A stretch of DNA of 52,458 nt, taken from assembly GCF_004348425.1 (NCBI RefSeq), contig NZ_SMKK01000024.1, positions 1 through 52,458 of the forward strand, given 5' to 3'. Positions within the stretch are counted from its first letter, which is position 1. Each line of letters starts with the position of its first letter. Made by a program: the position numbers and the translations under genes. Origin of the DNA: Actinomadura sp. 7K507. Its GTDB lineage: Bacteria; Actinomycetota; Actinomycetes; Streptosporangiales; Streptosporangiaceae. Below, in pieces: positions 23,968-32,067 of the stretch. The notes under the pieces were generated by a model. The model was not told the origin of the DNA. It made no database searches and worked only from the letters and a program-made list of their open reading frames with translations.

Positions 23968-25533
23968 GTGGACCGTCGAACCGTGCTGCGCGGTGGCCTA
24001 GTCACGACCGGCGGGGCGGCCGTCGCCCTGCTCGCCGGCGGCGGGTCGGCCTCCGCCCGCCCCGTGCCGAGCCCGGCGCTGCTCAGGCCGGGCCGCCCGC
24101 GGCTGACCCACGGGGTCCAGAGCGGAGACGTGACCGCCCGCGAGGGCGTGGTGTGGGCCCGCTCCGACCGTCCCGCCCGCATGCTGGTGGAGGTGAGCCG
24201 CCGCCCCGATTTCCGGAACGCCCGCACGGTTCGCGGGCCCGTCCTCACCCCGGACACGGACCTCACCGGCAAGACGCTCCTGCGCGGCCTCCCGTCCGGT
24301 GAGGAACTGCACTACCGCGTCCGGCTGGCCGGGCTCGACCGCCACCGGGACGTCTCGGAACCGGTCACGGGCCGCCTGCGCACCGCGCCTGGCGACCACC
24401 CCCGGAACCGCCGCGACATCCGGTTCGTCTGGTCGGCCGACCTCGCCGGCCAGGGCTGGGGCATCAACCCTGACCTCGGCGGCTACCGCATCTTCAAGGC
24501 GATGGGCGCCACGGACCCCGACTTCTTCCTGTGCAGCGGCGACCTCGTCTACTCCGACGGCCCTCTCAGCGAGACGGTGAAGCTTCCGGACGGCCGCACG
24601 TGGCGCAACATCGTGACCCCGGAGAAGTCCGCCGTCGCGCAGACCGTCGCCGAGTTCCGGGGACAGTTCCGCTACAACCTGGAGGACGCCAACCTCCGCG
24701 CGTTCAACGCCCACGTCCCGATGCTGTACCAGTGGGACGACCACGAGACCGTCAACAACTGGTACCCGGGCGAGATCCTCGACCTGCCCGAGTACACGGA
24801 GAAGCGCGTGGACGTCCTGGCCGCCCGCGCCCGCAGGGCGATGTTCGAGTACACCCCGGTCAGGGCCGCCCGCTCCGGCCGCCTCTACCGGAGGATCCCG
24901 TACGGGCCGCTGCTGGACGTCTTCATGCTCGACATGAGGTCCTACAAGAACGCGAACGACGCCAACACCTCCCCCACGGAGAGGCACGGCCTGCTCGGCG
25001 CGGAGCAGGCGGCCTGGCTCAAGCGTGAACTCCGCCGCTCGAAGGCCACATGGAAGGTCATGGCGGCCGACCTGCCCATCGGCCTGATCGTCCCCGACGG
25101 CACCGCTCAGGAGGGAACCGCCCAGGGCGACGACGGTGCCCCGCTGGGCCGCGAACGCGAGATCGCCGATCTGCTCTCCTACGCCAAGCGTCACCGCGTC
25201 CGGAACATGGTCTGGCTCACGGCCGACGTCCATTACACGGCCGCCCACTACTACGACCCGTCGAAGGCCGCCTTCTCCGATTTCGACCCCTTCTGGGAGT
25301 TCGTCTCAGGTCCCCTGAACGCGGGTGGCTTCGGACCCAACGAGCTCGACGGGACGTTCGGTCCCCAGCTCAGGTTCGTCCAGGCGCCGCCGCAGGCGAA
25401 CACGTCGCCCGCCGACGGATACCAGTTCTTCGGTGACGTGGAGATCGACGCGCACACCGCGACTCTGACCGTCAGTCTCCGGGATCTGGACGGCAAGGCC
25501 CTCCACACGCAGGCCCTCGTTCCCCGCCGCTGA
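23968..25533 (+). CDS. phoD: Tat-exported alkaline phosphatase D (PhoD)
   Basis: A 521-residue phosphodiesterase/phosphatase that releases phosphate from phosphodiesters outside the cell. The N-terminus is a twin-arginine signal (MDRRTVLRGG, hydrophobic core, ASARP cleavage site). An Ig-like N-domain (THGVQSGDVTAREGVVWARSDRPARM) precedes the metal domain, with VWSADLAG, CSGDLVYSDGP, WDDHETVNNW and WLTADVHYTAAHYYDP supplying ligands. Length is typical. GTG at 23968. Family members may act on teichoic-acid-like polymers. No PHO box was seen. Confidence 0.95.
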   Translation: MDRRTVLRGGLVTTGGAAVALLAGGGSASARPVPSPALLRPGRPRLTHGVQSGDVTAREGVVWARSDRPARMLVEVSRRPDFRNARTVRGPVLTPDTDLTGKTLLRGLPSGEELHYRVRLAGLDRHRDVSEPVTGRLRTAPGDHPRNRRDIRFVWSADLAGQGWGINPDLGGYRIFKAMGATDPDFFLCSGDLVYSDGPLSETVKLPDGRTWRNIVTPEKSAVAQTVAEFRGQFRYNLEDANLRAFNAHVPMLYQWDDHETVNNWYPGEILDLPEYTEKRVDVLAARARRAMFEYTPVRAARSGRLYRRIPYGPLLDVFMLDMRSYKNANDANTSPTERHGLLGAEQAAWLKRELRRSKATWKVMAADLPIGLIVPDGTAQEGTAQGDDGAPLGREREIADLLSYAKRHRVRNMVWLTADVHYTAAHYYDPSKAAFSDFDPFWEFVSGPLNAGGFGPNELDGTFGPQLRFVQAPPQANTSPADGYQFFGDVEIDAHTATLTVSLRDLDGKALHTQALVPRR

Positions 25534-25571
25534 GGACCGGGCTCCGGGGCGGGCATGGCACCATCGTCGGC

Positions 25572-25898
25572 GTGAAACGCGCATATGCCCTGATGGCCGT
25601 CACGCTCGTCCTCGTCCTGCCGGGCTGCTCGAACGGCGCCGAGGACCGGAAGGCCGACTGCGCGAAGATCTCGTCGGCCCTGTCCAGGACGGCGGACCCG
25701 AGTGCGGAGCAGGTCCTCGCCGCTCTGCGCGAGGTCCGGCCCGATCTGAAGGACGACGAGCTCACCGAACAGGTCGACACGGTCATCGACTCCGGCGGAA
25801 AGGATTTCGACTCCGGCGGCGGCAACGAGATGTCGGGCGAGGAGCAGCTGCGCTTCGCCGAGGCGGCCGAGAAGATCCGCGAGGCGTGCAAGCTCTAA
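25572..25898 (+). CDS. Small putative lipoprotein
   Basis: A 108-residue protein with a signal peptide ending in the lipobox VLPGC (Cys at about 19). The mature part is acidic and helical (AEQVLAALREVRPDLKDDELTEQVDTVI) with two further cysteines (DCAK near the start, EACKL at the end) that may pair. GTG at 25572. No family is recognised. Its stop overlaps the stop of the convergent 31-residue ORF. Confidence 0.75.
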   Translation: MKRAYALMAVTLVLVLPGCSNGAEDRKADCAKISSALSRTADPSAEQVLAALREVRPDLKDDELTEQVDTVIDSGGKDFDSGGGNEMSGEEQLRFAEAAEKIREACKL

Positions 25899-25990
25899 CG
25901 GCTGAGGATCAGGTACGCGATCCAGGTGAGGACGAACGTCACGGCCAGCGATCCCAGACAACCCAGCCGAGAAGAGAAGAAGAAGAACAT
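25895..25990 (-). CDS. 31-residue single-pass membrane microprotein
   Basis: A short minus-strand ORF, ATG 25990 to TAG 25895, starts MFFFFSSRLGCLGSL and continues as a hydrophobic helix ending LILSR. A GAGGG ribosome site lies 5 nt upstream. The FFFSxRLGCLGS opening resembles short membrane proteins I recall from many actinobacteria, usually annotated as hypothetical. Its function is unknown. It is too short for most gene finders. Confidence 0.65.
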   Translation of the reverse strand: MFFFFSSRLGCLGSLAVTFVLTWIAYLILSR

Positions 25991-26221
25991 ACGCGCCCTC
26001 TACCCCGGAATCCGCACTGGTCGCCCGCCCGGCCTGGCTGTTACCCGGCAGGGAGGGTGACACAGCCGTTGGGTGGGTTTTGGGACGAAAACCGGAGAAG
26101 TATGAGGTGATCCCATTACCGTCGGTGGGGAGTCGCCCACGCAACGGGGCGGCCGAGGCGAGCGCTCCCGGAGCAGCATGTGACCCCGGAACACCGGACA
26201 GACGCGACAGAAGCAGCCCAG
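25991..26221. other. Intergenic region before the CHAP unit
   Basis: About 230 bp without a supported gene. It must hold the promoter of the CHAP unit (rightward) and of the 31-residue ORF (leftward). I looked for a c-di-AMP riboswitch core, expected before some wall hydrolases, and did not find it. Confidence 0.5.
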
Positions 26222-26347
26222 ATGGACGAGGTGGACGTGAACCCCGGCGTCCACCGGCCCACCGAGCCCGACGAGGAGCAGGTCCTCGGGGAACTGTACG
26301 GCGAACCCGACGCCTACGGGGTCTTCCGCGGGGAGGACACCAGATGA
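26222..26347 (+). CDS. 41-residue acidic protein coupled to the CHAP hydrolase gene
   Basis: ATG at 26222 opens a 41-codon frame (MDEVDVNPGVHRPTEPDEEQ..., then LGELYGEPDAYGVFRGEDTR) whose TGA overlaps the CHAP ATG as ATGA. It is strongly acidic, with no membrane segment. The overlap and codon usage support real translation. It may only couple translation, or it may be a partner or inhibitor of the hydrolase. No family is recognised. Confidence 0.55.
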   Translation: MDEVDVNPGVHRPTEPDEEQVLGELYGEPDAYGVFRGEDTR

Positions 26348-27051
26348 GCGCCGCGGGGATGATCGCCGAGGCCCGCAAGTCGCTCGGGATGTCGGGCCGC
26401 CCGAACAAGATCACCAAGGAGTACGCGTCCAGGCACGGGGACGAGTTCCTCAGCGCGGCCTGGTGCGACATGGCCGTCACGTACTGGGCGCGGCACAGCG
26501 GGAACGCGGACGCCGTCCTCCCCGGAGGAGACCGCGCCTACACGGTCTGGCACGCGGAGGACTTCCGGAAGATCGGGCGGTGGCACGGCGGGACGACCGC
26601 CAGCGTCAACCAGGCCGAGCCGGGCGACATCGTGTTCTTCGACTGGGGCTCAAGCAACAGCATCGGCGCGATCGACCACGTGGGCGTGGTCGAGAAGGTC
26701 CTCGGCGGGGGGCGGCTGCAGACCATCGAGGCCAACACCGACAACGCGTGCAAGCGCCGCGTGCGCGGCTCCGGCGTGATCGCCGGCTACGGACGTCCCG
26801 CCTACGGCGGCGGCAACTGGACGGAGGACATGGTGAAGAAGCTCCCGGAGCTGACCAAGGGCGACAGCGGCGAGCACGTGGAGAGCCTTCAGGGGCTGCT
26901 GCAGGCGCGCAGCCACCCGGAGGTCAGCATGACCGGACGGTTCGACGACGCGACCGAGGCCGCCGTGAAGGCGGTACAGCGGTGGGGCGGCGTCTCCGAC
27001 GACGGCATCGTCGGGCCGAAGACCTGGCCTGTTCTTCTCCGCGTGCACTAG
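26344..27051 (+). CDS. CHAP-domain peptidoglycan hydrolase with C-terminal peptidoglycan-binding domain
   Basis: A 235-residue protein. The CHAP domain has its catalytic Cys in SAAWCDMAVTYWARH and His in GAIDHVGVVEKV, with PGDIVFFDW between; such domains cleave cell-wall peptides. The C-terminus is a PG_binding_1 domain (KGDSGEHVESLQGLLQ...MTGRFDDATEAAVKAVQRW...GIVGPKTW). There is no signal peptide, so export is unexplained. ATG at 26344 overlaps the upstream microprotein stop. Phage endolysins share this layout, but no phage genes surround it. Confidence 0.9.
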   Translation: MSAAGMIAEARKSLGMSGRPNKITKEYASRHGDEFLSAAWCDMAVTYWARHSGNADAVLPGGDRAYTVWHAEDFRKIGRWHGGTTASVNQAEPGDIVFFDWGSSNSIGAIDHVGVVEKVLGGGRLQTIEANTDNACKRRVRGSGVIAGYGRPAYGGGNWTEDMVKKLPELTKGDSGEHVESLQGLLQARSHPEVSMTGRFDDATEAAVKAVQRWGGVSDDGIVGPKTWPVLLRVH

Positions 27052-27070
27052 GAGCCATCGTTGGCCCAGA

Positions 27071-27089
27071 CGTCGGTAAATAACCGACG
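27071..27089. promoter_or_regulatory. 7-bp inverted repeat between CHAP and Mo-hydroxylase genes
   Basis: CGTCGGT (27071-27077) and ACCGACG (27083-27089) are perfect arms around AAATA. It begins 20 bp after the CHAP stop and lies 150 bp before coxS. It could be a weak terminator or an operator for the Mo-hydroxylase operon. Confidence 0.4.
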
Positions 27090-27238
27090 CCGGGGGCTAG
27101 TACGGCATTCAACAGCGGAATAGGTTCGTATGGTCGCCTTCCACGGAGGTGGGCCCCGATGACGTGGCCAGACCAGCGAGCCCCGCCAGGAACGTCTCTC
27201 TCTCGCAGTCCACCCCGAGACGTCCCTGGGAGAAGCAC

Positions 27239-27730
27239 ATGCCACGTATCCGTGTCGAGGTCGATGGCTCGACGTATGAAGACGACGTCGAACCACGCGT
27301 CCTTCTGATTCACTACCTGCGCGAACGGCTGGGGAAGGTCGGCACCCCGGTCGGCTGCGACACCAGCAACTGCGGAGCCTGCACCGTCCTGATGGACGGG
27401 ATGAGCGTGAAGAGCTGCTCCGTGCTCGCCGTCCAGGCGGACGGCAGCGACGTGACCACCATCGAGGGCCTCGGCGTCGACGGCCAGTCGCATCCGATGC
27501 AGCGGGCCTTCCACGAGGAGCACGCGCTCCAGTGCGGTTACTGCACGCCCGGCATGATCATGGCGTCCCTCGATCTGCTGCGGGAGAACGCGGACCCGTC
27601 CGACGAGGAGGTCCGGGAGGGCCTGGAGGGGAACCTGTGCCGGTGCACGGGCTACCAGAACATCGTCAAGGCCGTCCGTCGCGCCGCGAGTGAGATGCGC
27701 GACCCCGCCGGGCAGGAGGTGACGCCATGA
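27239..27730 (+). CDS. Molybdenum hydroxylase [2Fe-2S] small subunit (CoxS/XdhC-like)
   Basis: A 163-residue iron-sulfur subunit that passes electrons between the Mo centre and FAD. The plant-type ferredoxin cluster is in GCDTSNCGACTVLMDG, and the second cluster in QCGYCTPGMIMA plus GNLCRCTGYQNIVKAV. Length is typical. ATG at 27239 gives MPRIRVEVDG; the longer frame upstream is not family-like. First gene of a three-subunit operon, overlapping the large-subunit gene by 4 nt. Confidence 0.96.
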   Translation: MPRIRVEVDGSTYEDDVEPRVLLIHYLRERLGKVGTPVGCDTSNCGACTVLMDGMSVKSCSVLAVQADGSDVTTIEGLGVDGQSHPMQRAFHEEHALQCGYCTPGMIMASLDLLRENADPSDEEVREGLEGNLCRCTGYQNIVKAVRRAASEMRDPAGQEVTP

Positions 27731-30150
27731 CCGCGGTCGAGGGCGACGCGGCGACCACGCGGGAGGTCGGCTCCCCGCGCAAGCGGTCGGAGGACGCCCG
27801 GCTCATCACGGGACGGACCCGGTGGACCGACAACATGACGCCGGCGGGGACGCTGCACGTCGCGTACCTGCGCAGCCCGCACGCGCACGCGCGGATCTCC
27901 CGCGTCGACACGTCCCAGGCGAAGGGCCTTCCCGGAGTGGTCGCCGTGTTCAGCGGCGAGGACCTGGCCGGGGAGCAGGGGTCGCTGCCGTGCGCGTGGG
28001 TCGTCACCGACGACATGAAGCATCCCGAGCATCCGCCGATGGCGGTGAACGAGGTCCGGTACGTCGGTGAGCCGGTGGCGTGCGTGGTGGCGCGCGACAA
28101 GTACGCGGCCGTCGACGCCCTGGAAGAGATCGACGTCGACTACGAGCCGATGCCAGCGGTCGTCGACATGGAGGCGGCCATAGCGGGGGGCGCCGACCTC
28201 GTCCACGACGACCTGGGGACGAACAAGTCCTACACGTGGGTGTTCGAGAACGGGGATCTCGACGCCGCGATGAGGGACGCCCCGGTCGTCATTGAGCGCA
28301 AGTACGTTCAGCAGAGGCTCATCCCGACGGCGATGGAGCCGCGGTCGGTTCTGTGCGTCCCGGACGGGGACGACTTCACGTTGTACTCGGCCACGCAGAT
28401 CCCGCACATCCTGCGGCTGATGCTCGCCACCGTCACCGAGATCCCGGAGCACCGGATCCGGGTCGTCGCACCGGACGTGGGCGGCGGCTTCGGTTCCAAG
28501 CTGCAGGTGTACGGGGAGGAGGTCATCGCGCTGCTGCTCGCCCGCCGGCTCGGCCGTCCGGTCAAGTGGTCGGAGTCGCGCAGCGAGGGCAACATGACCG
28601 TCCACCACGGGCGCGACCAGATCCAGCGGCTCACGCTCGCCGCAGAGCGGGACGGGCGGATCCGCGGCCTGAAGGTGGATCTGCTCGCCGACATGGGCGC
28701 GTACCTCATGCTCGTCACTCCGGGTATCCCGCTGCTGGGCGCGTTCATGTTCAACGGCATCTACAAGATGGACGCCCTGTCGTTCACGTGTACGGGGGTC
28801 TTCACGACGAAGACGCCCACGGACGCCTACCGGGGCGCGGGGCGTCCGGAGGCGACGTACGCGATCGAGCGGATGATGGACGAGCTCGCCGCCGAACTGG
28901 GCGTCGATCCCATCGAGGTACGGCGCCGCAACTGGATCGCGCACGAGGAGTTCCCGTACGAGACGATCGCGGGTCTCACCTACGACTCGGGCAACTACGA
29001 GGCGGCGACGGACAGGGCGCTGGAGCTGTTCGAGTACGACAAGCTGCGCGCCGAACAGGCCGACCGCCGCGACCGGCAGGATCCGGTCCAGCTGGGCATC
29101 GGGGTGTCCACGTTCACGGAGATGTGCGGTCTCGCGCCGTCCCGTGTGCTGGGCTCGCTGTCCTATGGCGCGGGTGGCTGGGAGCACGCGGCGGTGCGTA
29201 TGCTGCCGTCCGGCAAGGTCGAGGTGGTCACCGGGTCGTCTCCGCACGGTCAGGGCCACGCGACGGCGTGGGCGCAGATCACCGCCGACCGGCTCGGTGT
29301 GCCGTTCGAGGACGTGCGGGTCCTGCACGGCGACACGGCCATCTCGCACAAGGGCATGGACACCTACGGTTCGCGTTCCCTGGCCGTGGGCGGGGTCGCG
29401 CTGTACTCGGCATGCGAGAAGGTGGTCGACAAGGCGCGCAAGGTCGCGGCGCATCTGCTGGAGGCGTCCGAGCAGGACCTCGAGTTCGGTGATGGACGGT
29501 TCAGCGTCCGCGGCGTCCAGGAGGAGGGCAAGACGATCCAGGAGGTCGCGCTGGCCGCGTTCGCCGCGCACGACCTGCCGGACGGCATCGAGCCTTCGCT
29601 GGACTCCGACGCCACGTTCGACCCGGACAACTTCTCCTTCCCGCACGGCACGCACCTGTGCGCCGCCGAGGTCGACACGGAGACCGGGATGGTGAAGCTC
29701 CGCAAGTACGTGGCCGTGGACGACGTCGGCAACGTCGTGAACCCGCTCATCGTGGAGGGACAGGTGCACGGCGGCCTCGCGCAGGGCATCGCGCAGGCCC
29801 TCTACGAGGAGGCCGTGTACGACGCGGACGGCAACCTGACCACGACCACGATGGCCGACTACCTGATCCCGTCGGCCGCGGACCTGCCCACGTTCACGAC
29901 CGACCGGACCGAGACGCCGGCGACGTCCAACCCGATGGGCGTGAAGGGCGTCGGGGAGGCGGGCACGATCGCCTCGACCCCGGCGGTCGTCAACGCGATC
30001 GTGGACGCGCTGCGCCCGCACGGCGTGCATGACGTCCCGATGCCGTGCACGCCGGAACGCGTCTGGCGCGCCGTGCGCGGCGAATCGAAACCGGGGGCGG
30101 CCGATCCCGGTGCCGGTGGCGGACTCGGCTCGGCCGGAGGTGCACAGTGA
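27727..30150 (+). CDS. Molybdenum hydroxylase large subunit, form II CoxL-like
   Basis: An 807-residue catalytic subunit with molybdopterin cytosine dinucleotide. It has PDVGGGFGSKLQ, the active-site loop TDAYRGAGRPEATY and the C-terminal catalytic Glu in GVKGVGEAG. True (form I) CO dehydrogenases carry AYxCSFR in that loop; AYRGAGR marks form II enzymes, whose substrates are mostly unknown. It should therefore not be called a proven CO dehydrogenase. ATG at 27727 overlaps coxS as ATGA, and its TGA overlaps the next GTG. Confidence 0.95.
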   Translation: MTAVEGDAATTREVGSPRKRSEDARLITGRTRWTDNMTPAGTLHVAYLRSPHAHARISRVDTSQAKGLPGVVAVFSGEDLAGEQGSLPCAWVVTDDMKHPEHPPMAVNEVRYVGEPVACVVARDKYAAVDALEEIDVDYEPMPAVVDMEAAIAGGADLVHDDLGTNKSYTWVFENGDLDAAMRDAPVVIERKYVQQRLIPTAMEPRSVLCVPDGDDFTLYSATQIPHILRLMLATVTEIPEHRIRVVAPDVGGGFGSKLQVYGEEVIALLLARRLGRPVKWSESRSEGNMTVHHGRDQIQRLTLAAERDGRIRGLKVDLLADMGAYLMLVTPGIPLLGAFMFNGIYKMDALSFTCTGVFTTKTPTDAYRGAGRPEATYAIERMMDELAAELGVDPIEVRRRNWIAHEEFPYETIAGLTYDSGNYEAATDRALELFEYDKLRAEQADRRDRQDPVQLGIGVSTFTEMCGLAPSRVLGSLSYGAGGWEHAAVRMLPSGKVEVVTGSSPHGQGHATAWAQITADRLGVPFEDVRVLHGDTAISHKGMDTYGSRSLAVGGVALYSACEKVVDKARKVAAHLLEASEQDLEFGDGRFSVRGVQEEGKTIQEVALAAFAAHDLPDGIEPSLDSDATFDPDNFSFPHGTHLCAAEVDTETGMVKLRKYVAVDDVGNVVNPLIVEGQVHGGLAQGIAQALYEEAVYDADGNLTTTTMADYLIPSAADLPTFTTDRTETPATSNPMGVKGVGEAGTIASTPAVVNAIVDALRPHGVHDVPMPCTPERVWRAVRGESKPGAADPGAGGGLGSAGGAQ

Positions 30151-31004
30151 TCCCCGCGACGTTCGACTACACGCGGCCCGCCTCGGTCGACGACGCCGTC
30201 CGGGCGCTGTCCGACGCGGGCGAGGACGCCAAGGTGCTCGCCGGCGGGCAGAGCCTGATGCCGCTGCTGCGGATGCGGCTCGCCATCCCGGAGGCGCTGA
30301 TCGACCTCGGCCGGCTCGACCCGCTCCGGGAGATCAGGGACGAGGGCGGCTCGCTGGTCATCGGCTCGATGGCGACGCACCACCAGGTGATCCGCGATCC
30401 GCTGGTGCGCGAGCACGTCCCGCTGCTCGCGCGGGCGGCGGAGACGGTCGCCGACCCGGCCGTCCGGCACCGGGGCACGTTCGGCGGGTCGCTGGCGCAC
30501 GCGGACCCGGCGGGTGACCTTCCCGCCGTCGCGCTGGCGCTGGACGCGGTGTTCCTCGTGCGGTCCACGGGCGGTGAGCGGGAGATCCCCGCGTCGGAGT
30601 TCTTCGTCGACTGGATGACGTCGGCGATGGAGCCGGACGAACTGCTCGTGGGGATCCGCGTGCCGAAGCTGGGTTCCGGCTGGGGCGTGCACTACGAGAA
30701 GTTCCATCGGACGGCGCAGGCGTGGGCGATCGTCGGTGTCGCGTGTGCCGTCCGCCGCAATGGTGACGGGATCGAGGAGGCACGGGTCGCGCTGACCAAC
30801 ATGGGGCCGGCCCCGGTCAGGGCGAGCGCGGTGGAGATCGCCGTCAGGGGTCAGTCCGCGTCGGAGGACTCGTTCAGGACCGCCGCCGCGCAGGCGGCCG
30901 CGGGCACCGAGCCGCCGACCGATCTGCACGGGTCGTCGGAGTACCGGACGCATCTCGCGACGGTGCTGACCGCGCGGGCGCTGAGCGCGGCGTCCGGCGG
31001 CTGA
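30147..31004 (+). CDS. Molybdenum hydroxylase FAD-binding middle subunit (CoxM-like)
   Basis: A 285-residue FAD subunit. The FAD-binding motifs are KVLAGGQSLMPLLRMRLA and the later RGTFGGSLAHADPAGDLPAV, and the C-terminal CO_deh_flav region follows (ARVALTNMGPAPVRAS). GTG at 30147 overlaps the large-subunit stop as GTGA; the longer open frame upstream is a shadow. Last gene of the tightly packed S-L-M operon, followed by a strong hairpin. Confidence 0.95.
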   Translation: MIPATFDYTRPASVDDAVRALSDAGEDAKVLAGGQSLMPLLRMRLAIPEALIDLGRLDPLREIRDEGGSLVIGSMATHHQVIRDPLVREHVPLLARAAETVADPAVRHRGTFGGSLAHADPAGDLPAVALALDAVFLVRSTGGEREIPASEFFVDWMTSAMEPDELLVGIRVPKLGSGWGVHYEKFHRTAQAWAIVGVACAVRRNGDGIEEARVALTNMGPAPVRASAVEIAVRGQSASEDSFRTAAAQAAAGTEPPTDLHGSSEYRTHLATVLTARALSAASGG

Positions 31005-31023
31005 CCGGCCCGTCCGATGATCG

Positions 31024-31057
31024 TGCGGCCGGGTCTCCGTTCGGAGATCCGGCCGCA
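31024..31057 (+). terminator. Long hairpin after the Mo-hydroxylase operon
   Basis: TGCGGCCGGGTCTCCG (31024-31039) and CGGAGATCCGGCCGCA (31042-31057) pair over 16 bp with one G-U and a 2-nt loop, 19 bp after the operon stop. No T-run follows, but this stability is typical of terminators in GC-rich genomes. Confidence 0.65.
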
Positions 31058-31190
31058 TGGTCGCCTCGCCGCCGGGTACCGGGCGGTACGATCGCAGGTC
31101 CCGGACCGGGTTGGGCGGGCCCCTGGCGACGGGAAGGGCGGCCACCATAAGGTCGCGGCATAGGTCTCCGGACGATAAGGACATTTGATC

Positions 31191-31994
31191 ATGGAACTCG
31201 ACCACGATTTCACCGTCCCCGTACCGGTGGACCAGGCGTGGGCGGTGCTGCTCGACGTGGAGCGCGTGGCGGCGTGCATGCCCGGCGCCACCCTGGACTC
31301 GGTCGAGGGCGAGGAGTTCAAGGGCCGGATGAAGGTGAAGGTCGGCGCGATGACCATCACCTACCGCGGCTCCGCGCGCATCGTCTCGGCCGACGAGTCG
31401 TCCCGCACGGTGACGCTGGAGGCGTCCGCGAAGGAGGCCCGCGGTTCGGGGACGGCGTCGGCGACCGTCCAGGCGACGCTGCACGAAGAGGGCGGCACGA
31501 CCCGTGTGACCGTGCACACCAAGCTGAACGTGACGGGGCGTCCGGCGCAGTTCGGCCGCAACATCCTGTCCGAGGTCGGCTCCAAGATCATCACCCGGTT
31601 CGCCGAGAATCTGGAGGAGGAGCTGGAGTCGTCCGGCGCGTCCCCGGCCGCGGCGCCCGCCGCGGGGAACGCGACCGGGACCGCGGCGGAGACCGCGAAG
31701 CCGGAGCCCGAGGACAAGCCCGGCCCCGCCACCCCCGAGGCCGTCGCGCCCGTGCCGGACCTGGCGCCGGAGACCGCCGCCGCAGCGGAGACCCCGGCCG
31801 CACCGCAGACCCCGGCCGCCGCGCCCGCCGAGAAGCGGGACAGGCCGCTGCGGGTCGCGCGCGAGGACGACGCGATCGACCTCCTGGAGGTCGCCGGGCC
31901 GTCGGTCGCCAAGCGGGCCGCCCCGGCGGTCGGCGGGCTGGTGACGCTGCTGGTGGTGTTCCGCTTCCTCCGCCGCCGCCGCAAGAAGCGCTGA
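31191..31994 (+). CDS. CoxG-like SRPBCC protein with C-terminal membrane tail
   Basis: A 267-residue protein. Residues 1-150 match the CoxG family (LDHDFTVPVPVDQAWAVLLDVERVAACMPGATL, KVKVGAMTITYRGSARI), which helps mature or anchor Mo-hydroxylases such as CO dehydrogenase at the membrane. An Ala/Pro/Glu-rich linker (about 150-215) leads to a C-terminal hydrophobic helix (AAPAVGGLVTLLVVFRFL) and a basic end, fitting a tail anchor. ATG at 31191 has AAGGA upstream. It is separated from the operon by a hairpin, so it may have its own promoter. Confidence 0.87.
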   Translation: MELDHDFTVPVPVDQAWAVLLDVERVAACMPGATLDSVEGEEFKGRMKVKVGAMTITYRGSARIVSADESSRTVTLEASAKEARGSGTASATVQATLHEEGGTTRVTVHTKLNVTGRPAQFGRNILSEVGSKIITRFAENLEEELESSGASPAAAPAAGNATGTAAETAKPEPEDKPGPATPEAVAPVPDLAPETAAAAETPAAPQTPAAAPAEKRDRPLRVAREDDAIDLLEVAGPSVAKRAAPAVGGLVTLLVVFRFLRRRRKKR

Positions 31995-32067
31995 GGTCCG
32001 GCCCGGCGCCAGACGCCGGTCAGCTGGTCAAACGACGGTCAACGATTCGCCGCCGGCGGCGGTTCCG

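Noticed and set aside
25991..26221. c-di-AMP (ydaO-type) riboswitch before the CHAP gene
   Set aside because: Such switches often precede wall hydrolases, but I could not find the conserved core elements.
26344..27051. Prophage endolysin
   Set aside because: No holin, structural or integrase genes are nearby; the gene fits actinobacterial chromosomal CHAP hydrolases.
27652..30030. Minus-strand frame of 792 codons opposite the Mo-hydroxylase large subunit
   Set aside because: Antisense shadow; the plus strand carries every family motif.
27239..31004. True aerobic CO dehydrogenase (form I)
   Set aside because: The large-subunit loop is AYRGAGR, not AYxCSFR.
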